From: Verrucomicrobiales bacterium
GTDB taxonomy: Bacteria > Verrucomicrobiota > Verrucomicrobiia > Verrucomicrobiales > DEV007
Assembly: GCA_029233965.1 (NCBI GenBank)
Contig: JARGOP010000008.1
Location: forward strand, 11,288-63,653
DNA length: 52,366 bases
Reading direction: 5' to 3'
The position numbers were made by a program, and so were the translations under genes. Shown piece by piece: positions 8,490-15,979 of this stretch. The notes under the pieces were generated by a model. The model ran no database searches. It was not told the DNA's origin and saw only the letters and a program-made list of their open reading frames with translations. Positions within the stretch are counted from its first letter, which is position 1; each line of letters opens with the position of its first letter.

Positions 8490-10364
8490 TCAGTCGGCTT
8501 CGCTGCGGAGGCCAAGGCCGAGGACTTCCCGCTCCGAATCAAGCTGGTCGAGAAGCGCTTTCAACTCTCTCAAGCGCTGCTCGGCAATAGAGGTGGTTTT
8601 GTTGGAGACCCCGAGATAGATCCCGGCGGCATCGATCATGTCCTCCGCAAGGCTGTGATAATTTCTCGCCTCGACAGGGACTTCGGTTCGAAGGCGTGAG
8701 AGTTCCTGATCCGCGGCGTCGACCTCATTACGAAGGTTGATTGTATCCGCTCCGAATTCGTTTCGGAGAGCGAAGTAGGGATCAATTACCACGTCGATCC
8801 CGGCAATCGCAGTTTTCAAGTGAGCCCTGTCAGAAACCGGGCTCCGGCCAAATTCCAGCATCGCCCTGGCTGAATAGTGGCCGGGGACGAGTTCGAGAAT
8901 TCGTTCGAGACGCTCTTGAACTTTCACGTTTCTGGCCAAATCAGGCAGAGGCATGCGGGCTGAGACAGACTGTATTTCTGCGAAGATCCCACTCGCCTCG
9001 GTCATGGCGGCGGGAATCCCGGAAAGGGTCACCCAATCGTACGCTTCCTCCAGAGTTTCGAAAGAAAGCAGTTCGGAGAAAAACAGGGGCTCCAGATTTT
9101 CACTTTCCAAGAGATTCTCAAGAAGAGCGGGAAGGGTATCGGATTGGATCAGGACATAGGCTTTTCCGAGCGACCTGGATTCGACAATCAGTTCGACTGG
9201 ATCACTGATGGAGAGAAAAGAGGAGGACTCCTGGTCATAAGATTCAATCACTCCGATCGACGGATTCAAGTCGCGGGATTCTGAGATCGACTTCAAACTC
9301 AGGATCAGGGGCAGGGACACGGGAATCCCGCCTACGTTCTCATCGTCCGGCAGGGGAAGAGAGGACTCGAAACCTGCTTCACCAACCGCCCCTTGTGGCC
9401 AGGTAATGCCGTACGCCTCAACCTTGTCTCCGATGAGTCTCTCTCCGATCATTGGCAGATCGACATCCCCGGCGGGAAAAACCGGAAGGTAGGGGTAATT
9501 TTTCGCCGTGGTTTCGGTGAGAAAAGGAAAGCGCTCTGCTTCCTCGGGGGCGGCCGGCGCGCGGACCCGGAGGGTGAACGTTCCGGTAGCAGAGCCGGTC
9601 GGGTTGGAAAAAACTCCTGAGAGGCTTCTTTGCTCTTCGTCGATCGGCGCCGTTTCCGCCGTCATTCCGGTCGGGCGTGCAGGGGGCGCTTCCGTTTCAG
9701 GATCGGACTTGGGCATGGAAGCGGCTTTTTTGGCGGGGGAAATCGAGGGGACTTCTTTCCGTGCGGTTCTTGCCTCCCGCTTGAGATATTGCAATCGCTC
9801 GTTGGATGCGAAGACGTCCTTCTGCAGGGAGACAAAACCTTTCCAGAGATCATCTTTTCCTCCGGACCACTGGTCGAGCAGCACGATTCTTTCGGTCGTG
9901 GGCGCGGGGTGGATCAGCAGTGAAATTTCCATCAAGAGCGGAGCGAGGCGCTTTGCTTCCGGTTCGACCGGAGGGGCGACCAGCTGAATCGCTACGCCCC
10001 AGAGAGCTTCTGCCACCGCACTTCGAGAGTCGAAGAATTGGGTCGCTTCGGGAGTGTCTCCTGCGGCGAGTTTTTCATGGGCCCTTCGCGAATTTCCGTG
10101 GAAAGGGTCAATGGTCAGGGCGAGGCCGAGGGCCTTCTCGATGAGATCTTCGTCGACGCTGCTGCTGCCGGGGAAATTGCAGGCAATGGAGGCGAGGGCC
10201 TCAAGAAGGGACTGGCGGTCGCCGTCTTCGAGGAAAATGCCGTCGCGATCAAAGGGCGCGTCATGAAAGACCGGGACATCGTAGGCGAAAGCGTTTCCCG
10301 GCAGGGAGGCTGAGATCAGGAGGGCCAGAAGCCCGGGAAGGAGAGAGGGAGCTTGGAATTTCAT
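8490..10364 (-). CDS. secreted protein with a degenerate Lon-protease-like region
   Basis: 624 residues. A clear signal peptide (LLPGLLALLISASLPGNAFA, cleavage near residue 27) sends it to the periplasm or outside. Residues about 30-200 are helical and repeat-like. Residues about 205-250 are a charged, Pro-rich linker. Residues about 290-450 recall the proteolytic domain of Lon (S16): GGIPVSLPLILSLKSI near 346, then an IGVIESYDQ strand, AYVLIQSDTLPALLENLL, and FETLEEAYDWV near 438. The positions that would hold the catalytic Ser and Lys are not recognisable, so a non-proteolytic scaffold is more likely if the fold is right. The last 90 residues are a coiled coil. It is divergent from the thioesterase gene. 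I do not recognise a named family. Confidence 0.8.
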   Translation of the reverse strand: MKFQAPSLLPGLLALLISASLPGNAFAYDVPVFHDAPFDRDGIFLEDGDRQSLLEALASIACNFPGSSSVDEDLIEKALGLALTIDPFHGNSRRAHEKLAAGDTPEATQFFDSRSAVAEALWGVAIQLVAPPVEPEAKRLAPLLMEISLLIHPAPTTERIVLLDQWSGGKDDLWKGFVSLQKDVFASNERLQYLKREARTARKEVPSISPAKKAASMPKSDPETEAPPARPTGMTAETAPIDEEQRSLSGVFSNPTGSATGTFTLRVRAPAAPEEAERFPFLTETTAKNYPYLPVFPAGDVDLPMIGERLIGDKVEAYGITWPQGAVGEAGFESSLPLPDDENVGGIPVSLPLILSLKSISESRDLNPSIGVIESYDQESSSFLSISDPVELIVESRSLGKAYVLIQSDTLPALLENLLESENLEPLFFSELLSFETLEEAYDWVTLSGIPAAMTEASGIFAEIQSVSARMPLPDLARNVKVQERLERILELVPGHYSARAMLEFGRSPVSDRAHLKTAIAGIDVVIDPYFALRNEFGADTINLRNEVDAADQELSRLRTEVPVEARNYHSLAEDMIDAAGIYLGVSNKTTSIAEQRLRELKALLDQLDSEREVLGLGLRSEAD

Positions 10365-10380
10365 GCAATCGCTGGCGCAT

Positions 10381-10396
10381 GTGATGCTATTATCAC
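10381..10396. promoter_or_regulatory. palindrome between divergent genes
   Basis: GTGAT (10381-10385) and ATCAC (10392-10396) are a perfect inverted repeat with a 6-bp spacer. It lies in the short gap between the divergent secreted-protein and thioesterase genes, where a shared operator could act. No experimental or family support. Confidence 0.3.
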
Positions 10397-10434
10397 AGAC
10401 CGTTTGAACTTATCATGCCATCGTTTTCTCCGTG

Positions 10435-10839
10435 ATGAAGCAAATATCTATCTCAGAAACGGTCCTGTTTTACGACACGGACTGTGGCGGTGTGGTCTCA
10501 AATATTGCCTACCTCCGGTTTGTAGAGCGAGCAAGATCTGCCCTGTTTGCGGAACTGGGCATGGATCTCATGTCGATGAATGAAAGTCAGCTTTTTCCCG
10601 TGGTGATTCGAACAGAGATCGATTATCGCTTCCCGGCCCGACTTGGAGATGAGGTAAAAATAACGGCGACTCTTGTTGAAGTGCAAAAGGCGAGAGTGAC
10701 TTGCGAATTCTCGTTGGTCGTCGCTCAGGAGTCAGGGGAGGCAAAGCAAATTGCGCAGGCAAAGCAATTTGTTGCTCTCGTCCAGATGCCGTCGGGAAGA
10801 CCGCGCAGAACTCCCGAAGAGTGGAGGAGTTATACCTGA
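10435..10839 (+). CDS. acyl-CoA thioesterase, YbgC/FadM hotdog family
   Basis: 134 residues, the size of single-domain 4HBT hotdog thioesterases. It carries the family signature at its N-terminus: FYDTDCGGVVSNIAYLRFVE with the catalytic Asp in YDTD, followed by ERAR. A second conserved segment, IDYRFPARLGDEVKI, forms the hot-dog sheet. It probably hydrolyses acyl-CoA thioesters in the cytoplasm; exact substrate unknown. The GTG at 10432 is also in frame, but the adjacent ATG at 10435 is the simpler start. It is monocistronic by context. Confidence 0.9.
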   Translation: MKQISISETVLFYDTDCGGVVSNIAYLRFVERARSALFAELGMDLMSMNESQLFPVVIRTEIDYRFPARLGDEVKITATLVEVQKARVTCEFSLVVAQESGEAKQIAQAKQFVALVQMPSGRPRRTPEEWRSYT

Positions 10840-10885
10840 TCATGAGACGTTTTTTCTGCTTGCCGACTTCAGGCGGATAATTCAC

Positions 10886-10899
10886 AATGTAAATACATT
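10886..10899. promoter_or_regulatory. 14-bp palindrome upstream of the GYF_2 gene
   Basis: AATGTA-AA-TACATT is a perfect inverted repeat, ending 15 bp before the ATG at 10915. An A/T-rich symmetric site here could be an operator or part of a -10 region. No cognate regulator can be named. Confidence 0.35.
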
Positions 10900-10914
10900 A
10901 ACCAATTCTATCGA

Positions 10915-11502
10915 ATGAGCACGGCACCGGCTGAAGATCCCACTGGCATTCAATTTTCCATTTTGCGACGTGGTTCGCGAGATCCGGAAGGTCCGTATCT
11001 GGAGCACGATCTTCTCGAGCTCATGAACGCCGGATCCGTTTCGGCTCACGATTTGGTCTTCTACGAGGGACTGGGGGAGTGGAAGCCGATCGGTGAAGTT
11101 TTCGATATTCAGGAGCAGATCAGTCACTTTGTGGATGACGGACAGGACACCGAAAAAGTGGGGCAGGCGTTCCGCGAGGTCACCGATATTGTCGGGAACA
11201 CCGAGAGTATATTCTACATTGCGGTGCAGGCGAAAGCCGGGCTGTTGAGTAAGACCAAGCAATGTGTCGTGATCACAGAGAAGCACATCTACATTCTCCA
11301 CGAGAGGAGGGTCGGCTACGAACTGGAGGCGCACCTTTGGAAAACGGTCACAAATACCCTGATGCGTGACGAAGGCAAAGGTCTCGGAACCTTTTCAATT
11401 CTCCTCGGTGGGGAGAGGCGGGTCGATGTCTGTCACATTCCGCTCCGGCAGGTGCAGAGACTTTTCCAGCTCTCTCAGGAAATGAAGGAAGCGACCGACT
11501 AG
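10915..11502 (+). CDS. GYF_2 (DUF4339) and PH-like domain protein
   Basis: 195 residues in two parts. Residues about 13-60 are a GYF_2/DUF4339 domain: it opens with ILRRGSRDPEGPYLEHDLLE and closes with LVFYEGLGEWKPI. In this family the domain is thought to bind peptides. Residues about 95-185 form an alternating-strand region (GLLSKTKQCVVITEKHIYIL, FSILLGGERRVDVCHIP) ending in a helix, the pattern of bacterial PH-like domains. No signal peptide or membrane segment, so it should be cytosolic or peripheral. A regulatory or scaffold role is inferred only. It converges on the cNMP-binding gene with a 2-bp gap. Confidence 0.75.
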   Translation: MSTAPAEDPTGIQFSILRRGSRDPEGPYLEHDLLELMNAGSVSAHDLVFYEGLGEWKPIGEVFDIQEQISHFVDDGQDTEKVGQAFREVTDIVGNTESIFYIAVQAKAGLLSKTKQCVVITEKHIYILHERRVGYELEAHLWKTVTNTLMRDEGKGLGTFSILLGGERRVDVCHIPLRQVQRLFQLSQEMKEATD

Positions 11503-11504
11503 GG

Positions 11505-11912
11505 TCAACGCCTTCCCAGGTATTTTGCCATCGAACGGAGCATTGAGGCCGCAAGTTGCGGCGTCGTCTTCATCACTTCGTGCAGGGCCTCCTCTGGGAT
11601 TCTCAAGGCCTTGACTTCGCCTTTGCTTTGCACTGTTGCCGTGGCCGGGGTTTGCGAGACCGCGCTGATCTCACCAACGACGGCTCCTTTTTCAGCGACC
11701 TGGTTGACGAGATCTCCATCGACGAGAACGTCGAGTTCCCCTTCGATGAGAAGCCAGATGGATTCGCCGGATTTCCCCTGATTGATCAACTGCGAGGCGT
11801 CCTCCAGAGTGGTCAATTCGGCGGCTGCAACGAGCTGCTCGAGGGCTTCCTGCGGCGCGGAATCAAAGGCGTCGTTTTTTCCTAAAAGGCTGACCAATTC
11901 GGCTGAATCCAT
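11505..11912 (-). CDS. stand-alone cyclic-nucleotide-binding-domain protein
   Basis: 135 residues that consist of one cNMP-binding beta-roll (CAP effector domain): LINQGKSGESIWLLIEGELD, GAVVGEISAVSQTPATATV as the phosphate-binding cassette region, and a final helix. No helix-turn-helix or kinase domain follows, so it is a single-domain sensor or adaptor. The cassette has GEISAVSQTPATA where canonical cAMP binders have GEL(A/G)L...RAA. Arg is missing, so binding of a cyclic nucleotide is doubtful. Its start lies 29 bp from the divergent hslO start. Confidence 0.88.
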   Translation of the reverse strand: MDSAELVSLLGKNDAFDSAPQEALEQLVAAAELTTLEDASQLINQGKSGESIWLLIEGELDVLVDGDLVNQVAEKGAVVGEISAVSQTPATATVQSKGEVKALRIPEEALHEVMKTTPQLAASMLRSMAKYLGRR

Positions 11913-11941
11913 TCGTATGATGATCGGGTGCGGGAGGTAGT

Positions 11942-12820
11942 ATGGCCGATTCCCCGGAGAATTGCCATTCGCGAATTGACCGGAAAAGGCTAATCTTGGG
12001 CCGGAAAATAATTTTCATGGAGAACGACCCTGCGAATGAGCCTGTAGAAGAGGCGGTCGAAGTGAGGTGCTACTTTGTGCGCGAACGAAATGCCCTGCTG
12101 GTGCGCGCGTCCTTCACTCCCGCTTATACGGATTACTACCTTCATTTGATGGAGCACAAAATCCGCTACAACCCCGAGCAGGACCAGACGCTCAAGGACG
12201 CTCTGGCGGTGCTCGCTCTGCATCTTGCGTCCCGTCCCTGGAATGAGGCAATCGCCTGGACCTTGAGCTGGCAGGAGCCGCTGCAGAATCTCTTTGTGAC
12301 CGGCAGCAACCGCGACGGAAAGATCACGGGGCGCCTTTTTACGGAAGACATCAGAAAGCGGGACAAAGATTTGCTCTTCGCTCAGGTCAGCGTTGAAGGT
12401 CAGGAGAGTCGGCAAAGCATGATTGAGTTGATCTCGAATGACATGTTTGAAGTCGGCGAAAACTATTATGAGCAGAGCGAGCAGAGATTGGGGCGTTTCT
12501 TCAGCTACTTGGAAGAGGATTTTGTTTTGATCACGGCTCAACCGGATTGTGACGAGGAGTGGCTCGCCGGTCTCGATGACGAAGCGATTCGGAATCTCGA
12601 TGAAAACGAGACTCTCAGCCTGCTGGAAACACGAAGCTACCGATTCGAGTGTGGCTGCAGCCAGGATAAAATATTTCCGATCCTCGTCGGCATGACAGGC
12701 GAGACGATTGATTCGATTTTTGACGGTCAGGAAGTGATTCCGACGAGTTGTCCCCGATGCGGGGCGAAGTATGCCATCACTCGTGAGGCGCTGGAGGCAT
12801 TCGCGGAGGAGAACGCGTGA
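11942..12820 (+). CDS. hslO: Hsp33-type redox-regulated chaperone
   Basis: Holdase chaperone activated by oxidative unfolding of its C-terminal zinc switch. 292 residues, near the usual 290. The zinc site is intact: CGC (in FECGCSQDK, about residue 238) and CPRC (about residue 275). The body shows the Hsp33 fold with RPWNEAIAWTLS and the acidic linker before the switch. Start choice is open. The ATG at 11942 has a good Shine-Dalgarno (GGAGG, 5 nt upstream), whereas the ATG at 12017 (MENDPANE) is nearer to where family members begin. The stop overlaps the next gene's GTG by 4 bp, indicating coupled translation with the RNase III-like gene. Confidence 0.9.
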   Translation: MADSPENCHSRIDRKRLILGRKIIFMENDPANEPVEEAVEVRCYFVRERNALLVRASFTPAYTDYYLHLMEHKIRYNPEQDQTLKDALAVLALHLASRPWNEAIAWTLSWQEPLQNLFVTGSNRDGKITGRLFTEDIRKRDKDLLFAQVSVEGQESRQSMIELISNDMFEVGENYYEQSEQRLGRFFSYLEEDFVLITAQPDCDEEWLAGLDDEAIRNLDENETLSLLETRSYRFECGCSQDKIFPILVGMTGETIDSIFDGQEVIPTSCPRCGAKYAITREALEAFAEENA

Positions 12821-13113
12821 GAGCTTCGAAAAAATCAGAGGCGCTGCGGCGCGAGCAGGAACTCGCCTGGATCGGAGATACCGTCCTGGATCTCTTTGCC
12901 CGCAGTTGGATTCTTGAAAATCACGGCAAACTCTGTGGAGAGATGCTCAGAAGAATGACTTCGAATCAGTTTCTGGCCTGCTTCGGCAATCCTACCAGCG
13001 TCGAGGCAAAGATCGGCACGGTCTACCGGGAGGAGGGACTCTCCGCCTCGTTCTCCTGGATCGAAGCGGAAATCCTGCCTCTTTTTGAAAAACAGGAGCG
13101 AAACCGTCGCTAA
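12817..13113 (+). CDS. small ribonuclease III-domain-like protein (Mini-III-like)
   Basis: 98 residues. The N-terminal third (LAWIGDTVLDLFARSWI) resembles the RNase III signature helix (ALxxIGDAVLxL) of MrnC and other RNase III domains, including the catalytic-type Asp. A second helix, EMLRRMTSNQFLACFGN, fits the family's dimer region. No double-stranded RNA-binding domain is present, as in Mini-III. Mini-III matures 23S rRNA, but substrate here is not shown, and the protein is shorter than the 130-140 residues usual for MrnC. GTG start inside the hslO stop (GTGA). Confidence 0.7.
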   Translation: MRASKKSEALRREQELAWIGDTVLDLFARSWILENHGKLCGEMLRRMTSNQFLACFGNPTSVEAKIGTVYREEGLSASFSWIEAEILPLFEKQERNRR

Positions 13114-13152
13114 AGCACCCATCTTTATAAAAAAAACAGGGTTTTACTAATG

Positions 13153-13196
13153 AAAGGCGTGACGGTATCGTTCTGCACTTTGCCTGCCGCCTTTTT
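13153..13196 (+). terminator. possible terminator after the hslO pair
   Basis: AAAGGCG (13153-13159) can pair with CGCCTTT (13188-13194) across a long loop, followed by TTG. The long loop makes this a weak candidate. Confidence 0.3.
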
Positions 13197-13210
13197 GTTA
13201 AGACGACTTT

Positions 13211-13774
13211 ATGAAACACGACCCGAACCGCTCCGACTCACGGGGGCTCAGACTCGTTTTCGGCCTTTTGGCCGGCTTTTCCGCCTTCACCCTCTCTTCG
13301 TGTAGCACCACGTCGACGACCGGTTCCGGGGCCGGCTCGCTCCCCGCCTCTGCATTGAGCCATCCGGCAGTGAAAGCAAGGAATGCCCAGATCGCGCTGG
13401 AGGCACCCGGCAACTACTACATTGGCCGCCGCTGGTGGACGGACGGAACCCGTTTCTGGGGTTACCTTCGCAAGCCCGGTGAACCCTGGTCCGAGGCGAA
13501 GCTTGTGATCATGAACGAGAGCGTCATCAAGCAGCCGGATCGCGTTCCGGAAGAGGGGGTTCCCCAGCCACACGGATACGACCACAATTACGAGTATCGC
13601 ATCTGGGGAAGTTTCACCGGCGTGACAGTGTACGATCCCAATTCAAATTTCCGAATCCCTGAATTCCGACTCTCCAAATACGAACTTCTGAATCAGAATC
13701 CGGGCTTCCTGTTCTGGCCGGGTGAGCAATACAGTTCGCGCCGACTGCCACCGAAGCATCCGGCGACATTCTAG
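13211..13774 (+). CDS. lipoprotein of unknown function
   Basis: 187 residues. After a basic start, a hydrophobic segment (LVFGLLAGFSAFTLSSC) ends in a lipobox, LSSC, with the acceptor Cys near residue 31. This predicts membrane anchoring by lipidation. The mature part starts with a Ser/Thr/Gly-rich linker, then an Arg/Trp-rich domain (YYIGRRWWTDGTRFWGYLRK) with many aromatics, probably beta-rich. No assigned domain. The next gene, creB, begins 45 bp on, so joint transcription is possible. Confidence 0.8.
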   Translation: MKHDPNRSDSRGLRLVFGLLAGFSAFTLSSCSTTSTTGSGAGSLPASALSHPAVKARNAQIALEAPGNYYIGRRWWTDGTRFWGYLRKPGEPWSEAKLVIMNESVIKQPDRVPEEGVPQPHGYDHNYEYRIWGSFTGVTVYDPNSNFRIPEFRLSKYELLNQNPGFLFWPGEQYSSRRLPPKHPATF

Positions 13775-13819
13775 GAGGGCGGGACTGACTCCTCCACCCC
13801 GGTTTCACGTTGTCTCCTC

Positions 13820-14539
13820 ATGCCATCGCATCCGCTCTCCGTCCTCATTGTCGAGGACGAGCCGGCGATTGCTGAAACGCTCATCTACGCGCTCGAGTCC
13901 GAGGGGTATCGAGTGGTCCACGCAGGGACGGGGTCCGACGCGATCCGGCATTTCGGGAAGGTTGCTCCGGATTTCATCGTTCTTGATGTCGGGCTGCCTG
14001 ACATCACAGGGTTTGAGGTTTGCAGGGAGATTCGAAAGTCCTCCGGCGTGCCGATTCTCTTTCTTACCGCGAGGGAAGGAGAGATTGATCGCGTCGTCGG
14101 ACTTGAGATTGGCGGCGATGATTACGTGGTGAAACCTTTCAGTCCGCGCGAACTCACTGCGCGGATCCAAGCCATTTTGCGACGAACGCAGCGGAATTCC
14201 TCTTTGCCGTCGAACAGCCGGAGCGAAGAAAGCTCTCTCATCAGTGGCCGAATCGAGCTTCTCCTTGATCGGTATGTGGCCCGGCTTGATGGCAAAAACC
14301 TCGAACTGGCGCGCTACGAGTTCGGGATGTTGAAGGTCTTCCTCGCTCACCCCGGACGAGTCTACACCAGAGATCAGCTCATGGAACGGGTCTGGGATGA
14401 GCCTGATTCCGCTTCGGACCGCACCGTGGATGCGCACATCAAAACTCTTCGGAAAAAGATCCACGAGGTCGATGGAAGCTTCGAACCGATCCGCACGCAT
14501 CGTGGGATCGGCTACAGCTGGCAGAGTGACGATGGATAA
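13820..14539 (+). CDS. creB: response regulator, OmpR family, CreB-like
   Basis: 239 residues: an N-terminal receiver with acidic pocket (EDE), phospho-acceptor Asp in IVLDVGLPD (about residue 55) and Lys in VVKPFSP. It is followed by an OmpR-type winged helix ending in RTHRGIGYSW. Together with the histidine kinase 3 bp downstream it forms a two-component pair. Order and sequence resemble CreB/CreC, which respond to carbon source in enterobacteria, but the stimulus here is unknown and no creD is present in the window. DNA targets cannot be seen. Confidence 0.88.
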   Translation: MPSHPLSVLIVEDEPAIAETLIYALESEGYRVVHAGTGSDAIRHFGKVAPDFIVLDVGLPDITGFEVCREIRKSSGVPILFLTAREGEIDRVVGLEIGGDDYVVKPFSPRELTARIQAILRRTQRNSSLPSNSRSEESSLISGRIELLLDRYVARLDGKNLELARYEFGMLKVFLAHPGRVYTRDQLMERVWDEPDSASDRTVDAHIKTLRKKIHEVDGSFEPIRTHRGIGYSWQSDDG

Positions 14540-14542
14540 AAC

Positions 14543-15973
14543 ATGAGGATTACCCTGCTCATTATTGCCGGTTTTCTGATCATTGCCGGGGGAGGGTTTT
14601 TCTTCCTCATGACCACGATCAGTGAAGACATCGAGCGGCAATACTCCCAGGCATCGGAAGAGCCGCTCGTGGATTTTGCACATCTCTTCGCAGCGCTTCT
14701 TGAGCAGGATGTTGAAGATGGAAAGATCGACGCCACAAGGTTTCGGGAAGGTTTTTCCAATGCGTACAAAAGGGAGTTCCTCGCCCGAATTTACCTGTTG
14801 GAAAAACGGGAGATTCACACGCACGTCTACGTGACGAATGAGAAGGGGATCGTGGTTTTTGACTCAGAGGACGGCAAGCGCGAGGGCGAGGATTTTTCAA
14901 AATACAACGACGTCTATCTCGCGGCAAAGGGAGAGTATGGAGTGCGGGCTTCGAGGGCGGATCTGAATGACTCAAGGACGACGGTGTTCTTCGTGGCGGC
15001 GCCGGTTTTCCATAGAGGCAGGACGATCGGGACTCTCTCCGTCTCCCGGCCGGAGACGGCGATGGCACCCTTTGCTGAAGAATCGAGAAAGCTTGTCCTC
15101 GAAGCGGGGCTGTTCACTGCGGTCATCGTTTTCGGCCTCGGGACGCTATGGGCCTATCTCGTCCTTTCTCCGATCCGGAAAATTACGCGGCAGGCGCTGC
15201 TGATTGCGGGAGGAGAGAAAGAAAGCCTTCCTGCGACCGGTCTTGGCGAGCTTCGCACCCTGAGCCTCGCCCTTGAGGAAATGAGAAGGGAGCTTGAGGG
15301 GAAGCACTACGTCGAGAACTACGTCCAGGCGCTGACGCACGAATTGAAAAGCCCGCTCGCGGCGATTCGTGGAGCGGCGGAGTTGATTGATGATGCGATG
15401 CCCGGAGAAAAGCGCCGCCGCTTCCTTGAAAACATTCTCAGCGAAACGACGCGGAGCGAAGACATGGTGCGACGTCTCGTGCAACTGGCCTCGGTGGAAA
15501 GTCAGTCTACCCTTGAGAAGACAGAAACAGTTTCGTTGTCCGAACTGATCCATGAGGAACTTGCCGGCTTGAAGATGGTCGCCGAGACAAAGCAGTTGCA
15601 GCTCGGTGAAAAGGGTTTCGAAGCCCCGTGTGAAATCGTCGGGGATCCGCTCATGCTGCGCATCGCGGTGCGGAATATTCTCAACAACGCCTTCGATTTT
15701 TCTCCTGCAGGGGAGTGTGTTGAAGTGGAACTCCGCGAATCAGATTCTTCCGTCGAACTCTTTGTGCGGGACCGCGGGCCCGGCGTGCCGGACTATGCTG
15801 AGGGGCGGGTTTTTGACCGGTTTTATTCGCTGAAAAACGAGGTTACGGGACGCAAAGGTTCCGGGATTGGCCTGACTTTCGTCAGGGCAACAGCAGAACT
15901 TCATCGTGGCTATGCGGAACTCACCAATCGCGAGGGTGGGGGAGCCGAGATGAAGCTGAGCTTCGGGAAGTAG
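14543..15973 (+). CDS. creC: sensor histidine kinase, CreC-like
   Basis: 476 residues. TM1 is near residues 4-26 (LLIIAGFLIIAGGGFFFLM) and TM2 near 190-212, enclosing a periplasmic sensor domain of about 160 residues that reads like dCache/PAS (VTNEKGIVVFDSE). A HAMP-like linker is followed by the H-box ALTHELKSPLAAIRGA, the N-box NNAFDFSP, G1 DRGPGVP and G2 GSGIGLTFV, so the kinase core is intact. It should phosphorylate the CreB-like partner. It is convergent with the sulfatase gene with a 6-bp gap. Confidence 0.88.
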   Translation: MRITLLIIAGFLIIAGGGFFFLMTTISEDIERQYSQASEEPLVDFAHLFAALLEQDVEDGKIDATRFREGFSNAYKREFLARIYLLEKREIHTHVYVTNEKGIVVFDSEDGKREGEDFSKYNDVYLAAKGEYGVRASRADLNDSRTTVFFVAAPVFHRGRTIGTLSVSRPETAMAPFAEESRKLVLEAGLFTAVIVFGLGTLWAYLVLSPIRKITRQALLIAGGEKESLPATGLGELRTLSLALEEMRRELEGKHYVENYVQALTHELKSPLAAIRGAAELIDDAMPGEKRRRFLENILSETTRSEDMVRRLVQLASVESQSTLEKTETVSLSELIHEELAGLKMVAETKQLQLGEKGFEAPCEIVGDPLMLRIAVRNILNNAFDFSPAGECVEVELRESDSSVELFVRDRGPGVPDYAEGRVFDRFYSLKNEVTGRKGSGIGLTFVRATAELHRGYAELTNREGGGAEMKLSFGK

Positions 15974-15979
15974 AGCGGG

